Assembly: GCF_011045025.1 (NCBI RefSeq) | Contig: NZ_JAAKZX010000106.1 | Location: forward strand, 1-32,242 | Origin: Streptomyces ureilyticus | Lineage (GTDB): Bacteria > Actinomycetota > Actinomycetes > Streptomycetales > Streptomycetaceae | Direction of reading: 5' to 3' | Length of the DNA: 32,242 bases | In this document: positions 1 to 7,405 of the stretch, piece by piece | How the letters are laid out: the number at the start of each line of letters is the position of its first letter | Position numbering within the stretch: the stretch's first letter is position 1 | Notes under the pieces: generated by a model | Told to the model about the DNA's origin: nothing | The model's database searches: none | Seen by the model: the letters and a program-made list of their open reading frames with translations, nothing else | Made by a program: the position numbers and the translations under genes

Positions 1-2
1 GC

Positions 3-50
3 ACACCCCACGCCCCGGACGGCGCGGTGCGCGTCGTCGCCCAGCCCTGA
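3..50 (+). CDS. C-terminal tail of an unidentified gene, cut by the window edge
   Basis: Only the last 15 codons are present, ending in TGA at 48-50. The readable tail is THPAPDGAVRVVAQP. Codons are GC-rich at the third position, as in real genes here. The stop lies 29 nt before the ATG of the hydroxyacyl-CoA dehydrogenase at 80, so the two are probably cotranscribed. The tail is too short to name a family. In methoxymalonyl-type loci the neighbour of such a dehydrogenase is often an FkbH- or FkbI-like protein, but nothing here proves that. Confidence 0.45.
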   Translation, partial: TPHAPDGAVRVVAQP

Positions 51-79
51 CCCCGCTGACCCCGCTCCGAGGAGAGCCG

Positions 80-1006
80 ATGCAACCCGAGACCGCGCCG
101 CCACCACCCCCGCTCACCGTCGGCGTCGTCGGCGCCGGCACCATGGGCGTCGGGGTGGCCCAGTGCCTGGCCGCCGCAGGCCATGACGTGATCGTCGTCG
201 ACCCCGACCCCGGCGCCCTGGCCGACGGCCCCGCACGACTGCGCGAGGGCGCCCGGGCCGCCGTACTTCTGCGCAAGGCCCCGCGGGACGCGCCGGACCT
301 GCTGCCCGCGCGCGTGCGCTGGACCGACGAGCTGCGGCAGCTCGGCGACGTGTCCTTCGTCGTCGAGTGCGCCCCGGAGCGCATCCCGCTCAAGGAGGAG
401 CTCTTCCGCGACCTCGCCGCCGTCTGCCCGCCCGGCGCGGTCCTCGCCTCGTGCACCTCCGCCATCCCCGTCGACCGGCTCGCCGCACACACCGGCCGGC
501 CCGAACAGGTCCTCGGCATGCACGTCATGAACCCCGCCTGGGCCAAGGACGCCGTCGAGGTCGTCCGCGGCCCGCGCACCGGCGCCCACACGCTCGACCG
601 CGCCCTGGGCCTGCTGGCCGGGATGGGCAAACACGGCATCGTCGTCTCCGACGGCCCCGGATTCGTCTCCAACCGTGTCCTGATGGCCACCGTCAACGAC
701 GCCGCCGCGGTCGTCCAGGCGGGCACCGCCGACGCCGCGACCGTGGACCGGGTCTTCCAGGAGTGCTTCGGGCACGCCATGGGCCCGCTCGGCACCGCCG
801 ACCTCATCGGCCTCGACACCGTCGTCGACACGCTCGACGTGCTGCGCACCCTCACCGCGGACGCCCGCTTCACCCCCTGCGCGCTGCTCGCCGGGCTGGT
901 CGCCGAGGGACGGCTCGGCCGCAAGACCGGGCAGGGCTTCCACACCTATCCGGGCGCGCGCAGGCACTCCGGCACCCCCGGCGCCGTGTCGTCACGCACG
1001 CGATAA
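80..1006 (+). CDS. 3-hydroxyacyl-CoA dehydrogenase family protein (FkbK-like)
   Basis: A 308-residue NAD(P)-dependent dehydrogenase of the 3-hydroxybutyryl-CoA dehydrogenase family, about the usual length. The Rossmann motif GAGTMG is at residues 18-23, with an acidic VVDPD at the end of the second strand. The active site has the GMHVMNP histidine (H148) and the GPGFVSNR asparagine (N198), followed by the C-terminal helical dimerisation domain ending in GRKTGQGF. A purine-rich Shine-Dalgarno (GAGGAGAG) precedes the ATG. The MNPAWAKDAVEVV form of the catalytic loop resembles the FkbK/AsmO-type enzymes that oxidise ACP-bound glycerate for methoxymalonyl-ACP in polyketide clusters. That assignment is from memory of the family, and ordinary fatty-acid metabolism is the alternative. 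The preceding gene probably belongs to the same operon. Confidence 0.85.
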   Translation: MQPETAPPPPPLTVGVVGAGTMGVGVAQCLAAAGHDVIVVDPDPGALADGPARLREGARAAVLLRKAPRDAPDLLPARVRWTDELRQLGDVSFVVECAPERIPLKEELFRDLAAVCPPGAVLASCTSAIPVDRLAAHTGRPEQVLGMHVMNPAWAKDAVEVVRGPRTGAHTLDRALGLLAGMGKHGIVVSDGPGFVSNRVLMATVNDAAAVVQAGTADAATVDRVFQECFGHAMGPLGTADLIGLDTVVDTLDVLRTLTADARFTPCALLAGLVAEGRLGRKTGQGFHTYPGARRHSGTPGAVSSRTR

Positions 1007-1218
1007 CGGCGCGATACGTGGCTCATATCAGGCGCCGGCACAGTGGATCCGACCTCGCTCGCAGCGCCGGTCAGCAACACGACAACCGACAGGGGTGACG
1101 ACAGAAATGAGCATCGACGCCAGGACGATCGTGCACGGCATCCGCAGCGCCCGCTCACGCTGCTCGTCCACCTGCCACTCGGGCACAGCCCCGGCGCCGT
1201 ACAAGCTGCCCTTCTGCC

Positions 1219-1410
1219 AATGGCCTGCTGCGGCAGTACTTCCCGAAGGGTGTGAACTTGTCGAAGTACGCCCGCAAGGACCTGGCCGCGGTAGCGGCTG
1301 AGCTGAACGCCAGGCCACGGAAAACGCTCGGCTGGGACAGTCCAGCCGAGCGCTTCTCCGAGTTGCTGAGGAACGAACCTGACACTCCCCGTGTCGCGGC
1401 AATGTGTTGA
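1219..1410 (+). pseudogene. IS30-family transposase, 3' remnant
   Basis: An in-frame stretch reads NGLLRQYFPKG, then LAAVAAELNARPRKTLGW and SPAERF, ending in TGA at 1408-1410. This is the conserved C-terminal end of IS30-family DDE transposases, including the last catalytic helix region. Upstream of about 1219 the homology stops abruptly, so only about 63 codons of a roughly 330-380 codon gene remain and the start and first two catalytic acids are missing. It cannot be functional. It lies between the dehydrogenase and the convergent SARP gene and marks an old insertion or deletion. Confidence 0.85.
1325..1352. terminator. Perfect 11-bp hairpin inside the IS30 remnant
   Basis: CGCTCGGCTGG (1325-1335), loop GACAGT, CCAGCCGAGCG (1342-1352). 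The arms are perfectly complementary and GC-rich. The hairpin lies inside transposase coding sequence, so it may be incidental, but it sits between two convergent units and could stop transcription from either side. There is no U-run. Confidence 0.3.
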
Positions 1411-1451
1411 ATCCGCCCGACTCCGGCGGGGCGGTTCGCTGTGCGCTCGGC

Positions 1452-3272
1452 TCAGACGGCGAGATGCGCCCCGCACGTCTGCGCCGGCCGGCAGGCCAGG
1501 GCATGCAGCCGCACCAGCTCCTGCCAGCGATAGCGCATCTCGCCCCAGTGACCGCGGCCCACCACTTCCAGCAGTTGGGCGTCCACCAGCGTCTCGATGA
1601 GGTCCTCGGCGTCCCTCTGGTCCATCTCCAGTGCCTCGGACGCGCTGGCGGCGCAGAAGTCGGGGCCGTCCAGACGACTCAGCCCGGTGTAGGCGACGGC
1701 CGCGGCGGGGTCGAGCTCGCCGAGGCTGCGGTCCAGCCGGGCGCGCAGCGAGTCCTCGCCGATGCTCAGCTCCGCGAGCCGGTCCGCCTGCCGCTCCAGA
1801 CGCCGTACGAGGTCGTGCACCCGCCAGTGCTGCTTGGTCAGCAGCCGGGCACCGGCGGCGCGCAGCGCCAGCGGGGTGTTGCCGCACAGCCGCACCAGGT
1901 GCCGGGTGGTCTCCGGGGATTCCTCGGCCCTGGTGTCGCGCAGGACGCCGGCCAGCATCTCGCGCGACTCGTCGTCGGTCAGGGGACCGATGCGCAGCCG
2001 CAGCAGGCCCGGGTTCTGGAGGAGTTCGTCGAGCGTGGCCCGGCCGGTGATCAGCACCCGGCACTGGCCGTTGCCCGGCAGCAGCGGCCGCACCTGGGCG
2101 TAGGACGAGGCGTGGTCGAGGACCACCAGCAGGCGCCTGCCCTCCAGGGCCGAGCGGTACCGCTCGGCGGCCTCCGCCAGGTCCGTGGGCAGCGGGCCCT
2201 CGGCACCCAGGCTGCGCAGGAACTGGTGGAGCACGTCCAGCGGTTCGTGCTGCCGCAGGTCCGCGAAGAGCTGCCCGTCGGGGAACCGGTGCGCCGACCG
2301 ATGGGCCCAGTTCACGGCGAGGCCGGTCTTGCCTATGCCAGGGCTTCCGGTGATATGCGCGATGGATGAGGAATTCTGCGTGGTCTGGACGAGGAGGGCA
2401 TCATCCAGTAACCACTGCTCCCGGCTACGGCCGACGAAGTACGCGTCGCATTCCGGGAGCTGTTCCGGAGCACAGTTCTGTTTGCTGGTGTCTGCGACAG
2501 CAATGGCCGGACCGGCCGGCTCCGGAACGTCGTCCCGGAGGATCGCGTTATGCAACTCCTGGAGTTCTGTGCCGAGTTCCAACCCTATCTCCTCCACTGA
2601 ATGGCGCATTCCGTCGCGGAAGGTGGTCAGGGCTTCCGCGCGCCGCCCGGAGCGGTACTGGGCGAGCATCAGGTAGTGGCGTAGCCGGTCGCGCAGCGGA
2701 CAGGCGCTCACCAGGGCCTGAAGCTCCCCGAGTACGGCCTGGTGTTCGCCGAGTTGGAGCCGCAGCGCCATCTGCTGTTCGATGGTCAGCATCCGCTGCT
2801 CGTCCAGCCGGGCGGCCTCCGTCTCGGCGAAGGGTGCGTACACCCCGCCCAGCGCCGGTCCGCGCCACAGCGCCAGCGCGTCCCGCAGTGCTTCCGCCGC
2901 CTCGGCGGTGCGTCGCCCGGCGGCCAGCCGGACGCTGTCGGCGACCAGTCGCTCGAAGCGCACGGAGTCGAGCGAGTGGCCGGAGAGAGTGAGCATGTAG
3001 CCGGGCGTGGCGGTGACGATGGTCTCCCGGTCCCAGCCCGCGGTGCGGAAGGCCTTGCGCAGGGCGGCGATGCAGATGGCCACCTGGGTGCGGGCGGTGC
3101 TGGGCGGCTGCCCGTTCCAGACCTTCTCGATGAGCGAGTCGAAGGACACGACCTGGTTCGCCGACAGGAGCAGTGCCGAGAGGACCGCTCGCTGCCGCGG
3201 TCCGCCGATGGTGAGCGTGCGGCCCTTCATGCGCACTTCGAGCGGCCCGAGTATTCGGAACTCCAGGGTCAC
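1452..3272 (-). CDS. SARP-family transcriptional activator with NB-ARC ATPase domain
   Basis: Streptomyces antibiotic regulatory protein of medium size, in the range of CdaR (about 640 residues). It opens with the OmpR-like winged helix (FRILGPLEVR, then GGPRQRAVLSALLL and VWNGQPPSTARTQV). The bacterial transcriptional activation domain follows (LRLQLGEHQAVLGELQALV, YRSGRRAEAL), then an NB-ARC domain with Walker A GSPGIGKT at residues 309-316 and Walker B RRLLVVLDHAS. The C-terminal TPR domain of full-length AfsR types is absent. I chose the GTG at 3272 because EFRILGPLEVR is the usual SARP beginning and the 38 codons upstream to the ATG at 3386 have poor third-position GC. The longer 644-residue form remains possible. 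It is probably the pathway activator of the MFS-megasynthase operon. Confidence 0.85.
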   Translation of the reverse strand: MTLEFRILGPLEVRMKGRTLTIGGPRQRAVLSALLLSANQVVSFDSLIEKVWNGQPPSTARTQVAICIAALRKAFRTAGWDRETIVTATPGYMLTLSGHSLDSVRFERLVADSVRLAAGRRTAEAAEALRDALALWRGPALGGVYAPFAETEAARLDEQRMLTIEQQMALRLQLGEHQAVLGELQALVSACPLRDRLRHYLMLAQYRSGRRAEALTTFRDGMRHSVEEIGLELGTELQELHNAILRDDVPEPAGPAIAVADTSKQNCAPEQLPECDAYFVGRSREQWLLDDALLVQTTQNSSSIAHITGSPGIGKTGLAVNWAHRSAHRFPDGQLFADLRQHEPLDVLHQFLRSLGAEGPLPTDLAEAAERYRSALEGRRLLVVLDHASSYAQVRPLLPGNGQCRVLITGRATLDELLQNPGLLRLRIGPLTDDESREMLAGVLRDTRAEESPETTRHLVRLCGNTPLALRAAGARLLTKQHWRVHDLVRRLERQADRLAELSIGEDSLRARLDRSLGELDPAAAVAYTGLSRLDGPDFCAASASEALEMDQRDAEDLIETLVDAQLLEVVGRGHWGEMRYRWQELVRLHALACRPAQTCGAHLAV

Positions 3273-3860
3273 CCCGACGGTTTCTTCCGGGTCGGATATT
3301 TCAATGCTCTTCGCTCGATTTCTGGCCGCCGGTTCCCGCCGCTGTCCCTCGTCCTCCCGGGATATGGTGCTTGAGCGGAATTCCATGGTTAAGTGAGACC
3401 CCCGTGTCTGAAGTTCTGGTACTCATGCAGTGCCATTTTCTGCGGTCGACTCGGTCCAAGCAGGGTTCTCCCATCGCGGCTCGCGGGAAGTGGAGGGTCG
3501 GGGTCCGATTTTCGTTGTTGCGGCTCACGCGCGGCGTATCGGTGATGTCAAGATCGCGGCGGTCGGTGCCCAAGCCCGGTATGCCGCTCGCGGAAACGTC
3601 GATCGTCGCGTCAATGGGTCATCATCGGTCCCCCTGGCCTCTGTCGAATGATACGTATCCCTACCTGATTCGACACTCCACTTCGACATGTGTGGAACCC
3701 TGCCTTTCGGCAAGAGCGACGCGCAGTATTCCCCGCAACGGGACATGAACAGCGGTCCGATATGTGGTGGGTGAAGTCGTTGTATGGGCAAAGTCGCGCG
3801 CAACGTGCCTGGTGGCGACCGTAGGGGACTGGACCACTCGGGTGTGCGGGCGTCCGCGGC
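3273..3860. other. Intergenic region upstream of the SARP gene, no convincing gene
   Basis: Several short open frames exist on both strands, but none has codon bias or a recognisable product, and base composition is lower in GC than the neighbours. The SARP promoter must lie here. TTCGACA occurs twice, at 3669-3675 and 3682-3688 (13-bp period), about 400 bp upstream of the GTG. This is a weak candidate for a regulator site. Confidence 0.4.
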
Positions 3861-3869
3861 CGGGGTCCC

Positions 3870-4400
3870 CGCCGGCCTCGCTGGGGACCGGGATCACGGC
3901 ACACAGGTCGGCCGGAAGACGACCATTCGGTTGGGTCTTCCCGCTGGCCGTGCGCCGCACGGTGCCCCGGCAGCAGCGCCACCGCGAGCGGCGCCGGCCC
4001 GAACTCGTGGCCGACCGTCCGTCTCATGTCCGCCGCCGGCCGCGCTCTGGCGTCCGGCACGAGCCGGCCCCGCACTTCATGGGCGACGACCGGAACCTCG
4101 CCCTCGCGTTCCGCGCGCCGGGTCGGCACGGTGAACGCGGCCCCGGGAAGCGCCGCCAACTCGGGGTGCGCGTATCACAGTTCGCCCTCGATGTCCTGGG
4201 GTGCACCGTGCGCCCGGAGACCAGCAGCGTCTCCTTGATCCGGCCGGTGACGAAGAGTTCGCCGTCCAGCAGGACGGCCCGGTCGCCCGTGCGCAGAGTG
4301 GCGCGGCTGCCCGGCGCCGGACGGGCGGGCGTCGAACGCCCGCTCGGTGGTGTCCGGGTCACCCCGTACCCGGAACGCCGAGCAGATCGCCTCGGAGAAC
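3870..4400 (-). pseudogene. Fatty acyl-AMP ligase (FAAL), degenerate C-terminal fragment
   Basis: Reading the minus strand across frames recovers a FAAL C-terminus in order: DPDTTERAF (about 4380), LRTGD and LLDGELFVTGRIKETLLVSG (about 4300-4210), HPQDIEGEL (about 4200-4178), YAHPELAALPGAAFTVPT, EGEVPVVAHEVRGRLVPD, and VRRTASGKTQ (about 3970-3930). At least three frameshifts separate these pieces. One sits in the run of G/C at about 4197-4201. An in-frame TGA at 4175-4177 falls where the family normally has arginine (QDIEGEL-R-YAHPEL), consistent with a CGA-to-TGA mutation. The N-terminal adenylation core is missing, replaced at about 4410-4430 by the McrB-like sequence. FAALs activate fatty acids as adenylates and load them on ACPs, so this may be a relic of a lipopeptide or polyketide locus. 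Confidence 0.75.
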
Positions 4401-4429
4401 GGGCGGAGCGTTCTGCGACGCCCGGTGGA

Positions 4430-5400
4430 GTGGCGAGCGAGGGCTACCCGTATGACGAGCTCGCAGAGGAGCTCCAGCAGAAGCTGAACACCGGACACGA
4501 CCTGGTCGATCTGACGGCGGTCAAGGGCATCCTCGACGGGCTGTGGTCCTCCGACGCGGAATTGGAGAGGGTGGCTGAGGAGTCCACCGACACTTCCGGC
4601 ATCGCGATTCAGGCCATCGTCGCGCGCCGTGAACTGGAGTTCCCTCAGCCCGACGAAGCGCTGCGCAAGAAGCTCAACGTCCATCACCTTGAATGGCTGA
4701 GCGAGGTACGTGACCTGCTCTGGGCCGAACGCCAGCTGATCTTCTACGGGCCGCCCGGAACGGGAAAGACCTACCTCGCGCAGGAGCTCGCCGAATTCCT
4801 GGGCGGCGGCCCCGAGCAGGTCAAGCTGGTCCAGTTCCATCCCAGTTACGCGTACGAGGACTTCTTCGAGGGGGTCAGGCCCCGGGAGGACCCGGACACC
4901 ACACGAGGTCGCGTTCCGGCTGACCCCCGGCCCGCTGCGGGAACTGGCCGACCTCGCCGGGTCGGGAGGGCAATCGGCACATCCCTTACTTTCTGATCAT
5001 CGACGAGATCAACCGCGCCAATCTGGCCAAGGTCTTCGGCGAGTTGTACTTCCTGCTGGAGTACCGCAAGAAGTCGGTTCGGTTGACCTATTCGGGCGAG
5101 GGCTTCGCCCTGCCCCGGAACCTGTTCATCATCGGCACGATGAACACCGCGGATCGTTCCATCGCACTGGTGGACGCGGCTATGCGACGGCGGTTCGCCT
5201 TCGTGGAACTTTCCCCGGGAACCGAGCCGACCAGTGGACTGCTGAGGCGCTGGCTGGAGGGCGAGGAGAAGGACACCGAGCCGGCCGATCTGCTGGACGC
5301 CCTCAACGCCCGCATCGACGAAGCCGACTTCCGGATCAGACCCTCGTACCTGATGAAGCCCGGCGTCTACCGGGAGGGCGGACTGGAACGCACTGAGGGG
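4430..5400 (+). pseudogene. McrB-like AAA+ restriction NTPase, frameshifted and truncated
   Basis: Three frames are needed to read this gene. The first runs from about 4430 (YPYDELAEELQQKL, then DLLWAERQLIFYGPPGTGKT with Walker A, then FHPSYAYEDFFEGVRP). The second gives HEVAFRLTPGPLRELADLAG (about 4902-4965). The third gives YFLIIDEINRANLAKVFGEL (Walker B), IIGTMNTADRS (sensor 1), RRRFAFVEL (arginine finger) and DFRIRPSYLMKPGVY. Shifts lie near 4900 and 4970. McrB-type GTPases translocate DNA for the McrC nuclease in modified-DNA restriction. The normal C-terminal end after the SYLM motif is lost at about 5400, and no mcrC is present, so the system is dead. The N-terminal boundary is approximate. 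Confidence 0.8.
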
Positions 5401-5404
5401 CAAT

Positions 5405-5893
5405 GGTCTGGGGCTGGCTGGCTGGCTGGTCAGGGCGCTGGGCATTCAGGACGGCACCACGGATCTGGAGCTCTTCCACACCGATGCCGACGAACTGATC
5501 TTCTGCGAAGTCGCTGCGCGCCCACCGGGCGGGATCATCCCTCCGGTGATTGAGCACCAGTACGGGTTCAATATCGTCGAGACGCGGATACGCATCGACG
5601 CCGGCCTCGAATTCTCGCTGGGCCCGGCCATGAGCACGTGGAGCCCGGGAGTGACGGGCTTCATCGCGTGTTATCCAGATGCCAACCCGCCGCGGCCGAT
5701 TGCGGCGCAGGACTTCCAGGCGCTGGGCATCGTGGAGCACATCGCCCACCACGATGCTGGTGACGGTAAGGGAGGGGTCATGCACTCAACCGACTTCCGG
5801 GACTCCTATGTCGTCAAAGCCCCTAATAGTGAGACCTTGATGCGGCGGATCGCGGCTGTCGAAGACGCACACAGGAGTTTGCAACCAGGCTGA
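5405..5893 (+). pseudogene. ATP-grasp ligase, C-terminal fragment
   Basis: An open frame joined to the McrB remnant reads LVRALGIQDGTTDLELFHT, then ADELIFCEVAARPPGGIIPP, and ends in TGA at 5891-5893. The pattern 'hxEhFHT..hhFCEhAaRxxGG' is the metal-binding end of the ATP-grasp fold in carboxylate-amine ligases of the biotin carboxylase/PurK type. The N-terminal and central ATP-grasp domains are missing, and there is no suitable start. Only about 162 codons of an expected roughly 400 remain. It lies about 200 bp upstream of the MFS gene on the same strand. Such ligases sometimes build amide bonds in natural-product loci, but a link to the megasynthase is only inferred. Confidence 0.65.
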
Positions 5894-6021
5894 TAGGCAC
5901 GTGGGATGCCCGTTTGGGCCGGGCGCTGGGGCGTCCCCGTCGTCACGGAAACGCGCAGGCGGTCCATCACGATCGCCGGCAGACCACCGGGCTGTGGAGC
6001 TGCGTGTCTGAATGTGGATGG

Positions 6022-6049
6022 TTGCGCTGATCACCATGCTGGTTACGAT
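6022..6049 (+). promoter_or_regulatory. Candidate promoter of the MFS-megasynthase operon
   Basis: TTGCGC (6022-6027), a 16-bp spacer and TACGAT (6044-6049), a -10 form common in Streptomyces. It lies about 50 bp upstream of the GTG at 6098. The -35 match is poor, as is usual for activator-dependent (SARP) promoters. No clear 11-bp-spaced SARP heptamers were found. Confidence 0.35.
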
Positions 6050-6097
6050 CGTGCGGATGCCGGGCCGGTGGTCCCTGCAGATCGGTGAGGGGGAGTT

Positions 6098-7405
6098 GTG
6101 GGGGGTGTGGACCGACGGTTTCGCTTGCTCGTGTCCGCCACCGCCGTCTCCGCCTACGGGAACTACCTGAATCTGATCGCGCTGAGCCTGTTCTCTTACG
6201 AAGTAACCGGAACCGCGTTCGGTGTCGGTGCGCTGATGGCGACACGGCTGGGCTCGGGTTTCCTGGCCGGGCTCGTTGCCGGGGCGTTGTCGGCCAGGGT
6301 GACCCGCCGGACAGTGATGATCTGCGCGGATGTCGCCCAGGGCATCGCCATGGGCGTACTGGCGCTCAGTGCCCCGCGCACACCACTGTGGCTGCTCGCC
6401 TGTGCGGTCGTGGTCCTGGGCGCGGGCAACACGTTCTTCTCCGTGGCCCTGCGCAGCGCGGTGCCGGTCATGGTCGGCCAGGAGGCACGTGCGCGCGCGA
6501 ACGGGTTGCTGGTCACGGCGCGGTCCTCGGCGACGGTGCTCGGATTCGCCTCGGCGGCTCCGGTCGTAGCGTTCGGCGGCTACGCGCTCGCCTTCACCGT
6601 GAACGGCGTGAGTTTCGCCGTGTCCGCCGTGGCACTGCTGGCGCTGCGGCCCCGCACGGACGGTGAGAGAGACGACGTGCCGGCGGAGGCGGGCAGCCGC
6701 GAGGGCGCCGCATCCCGTTCACGTACGGGCTCCGGGTGGGGCGGTGTCGCGGGGCTCCCGGCCGTCCTGCTCGGCATGATCCTCCTCAGAGGCGTCGACG
6801 CCCTGGCGTCCGCCTCGCACAACGTCGCTCTGCCCGTCGTCGCGCACGACACCGCCCCGTCCGGGCCGGCGGTGTTCATGACCCAGTTCTGGGTCGCATG
6901 GGCGGTGGGCACCGTCCTGGCCCACCAGGTGCTCAAGCGCGGGAAGGGTGGGACGGCGTGGGGTGAGCGCGCGTTCGCCGTCGGCACCTGTGCGATGTCG
7001 CTGTCCTTCGTGGCGGCGTTCACCGGACCGCCGGCCTGGGTCCTGGTGGCCGTGGCCGTCTCCGCGGGATTCGCGGACGGCTGTACCGAGATCGTCTACA
7101 CCTCACGTCTGCAGGCCGCGCCCGACCGGCAGCGCAGTCGGCTGTTCGGGCTGTCGGCCACCGCCGAACAGTCGGGCTTCGCGTTGGGCACGGTCGCCGC
7201 TGCGGCGGCTCTCGAGGCGTCGCCCGCCCTGGCCGTCGTGGGCGCCTTCCATGGTGCGGCGGTGTGCGGGGCCTTGGTTCTGCTGCTGTTCACCGTCGGT
7301 CGTCGCCGCATCGGTCGGCCGAAGCCGCCCCTGGGCGGACGACAGGGAGAAGGAAAGGACACGCATGGAACGCGTACGGGGCGAAGCTCTCTGCCGGGGG
7401 CCTGA
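6098..7405 (+). CDS. MFS transporter (probable drug/product exporter)
   Basis: A 435-residue integral membrane protein with about ten to twelve hydrophobic segments in two halves, separated by a hydrophilic loop at about residues 187-215 (rich in R, E, D, S). The first half includes LVSATAVSAYGNYLNLIALSL and an RVTRRTVMICAD loop matching the MFS motif between helices 2 and 3. It is of the actinobacterial MFS efflux type. A Shine-Dalgarno GAGGGGGA (6087-6094) lies very close to the GTG at 6098. The second GTG at 6107 has a more comfortable spacing and may be the true start. The 3' end overlaps the megasynthase start by 41 nt, so the genes are almost certainly cotranscribed and translationally coupled. 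Export of, or resistance to, the megasynthase product is the natural role. Confidence 0.85.
   Translation: MGGVDRRFRLLVSATAVSAYGNYLNLIALSLFSYEVTGTAFGVGALMATRLGSGFLAGLVAGALSARVTRRTVMICADVAQGIAMGVLALSAPRTPLWLLACAVVVLGAGNTFFSVALRSAVPVMVGQEARARANGLLVTARSSATVLGFASAAPVVAFGGYALAFTVNGVSFAVSAVALLALRPRTDGERDDVPAEAGSREGAASRSRTGSGWGGVAGLPAVLLGMILLRGVDALASASHNVALPVVAHDTAPSGPAVFMTQFWVAWAVGTVLAHQVLKRGKGGTAWGERAFAVGTCAMSLSFVAAFTGPPAWVLVAVAVSAGFADGCTEIVYTSRLQAAPDRQRSRLFGLSATAEQSGFALGTVAAAAALEASPALAVVGAFHGAAVCGALVLLLFTVGRRRIGRPKPPLGGRQGEGKDTHGTRTGRSSLPGA

Noticed and set aside
1107..1301. Short plus-strand frame beginning MSIDARTIVHGIRSARS
   Set aside because: It has a possible ribosome site but runs out of frame through the IS30 remnant; at most a fragment of an interrupted gene, with no recognised family.
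946..2064. 372-codon minus-strand frame overlapping the dehydrogenase end, IS30 remnant and SARP gene
   Set aside because: Arg/Pro/Ala-rich shadow crossing three better supported features.
5902..5933. TGGGATG, TGGGCCG and TGGGGCG series as SARP heptamers upstream of the MFS gene
   Set aside because: Spacings are 13 and 12 bp rather than 11 or 22, and the sequence is generic GC-rich; not convincing.
6948..7364. Upstream extension of the megasynthase frame by 139 codons
   Set aside because: This part is an alternate frame of the MFS gene with Arg/Pro/Ser-rich translation; the ATG at 7365 has a strong Shine-Dalgarno and starts just before the ligase domain.
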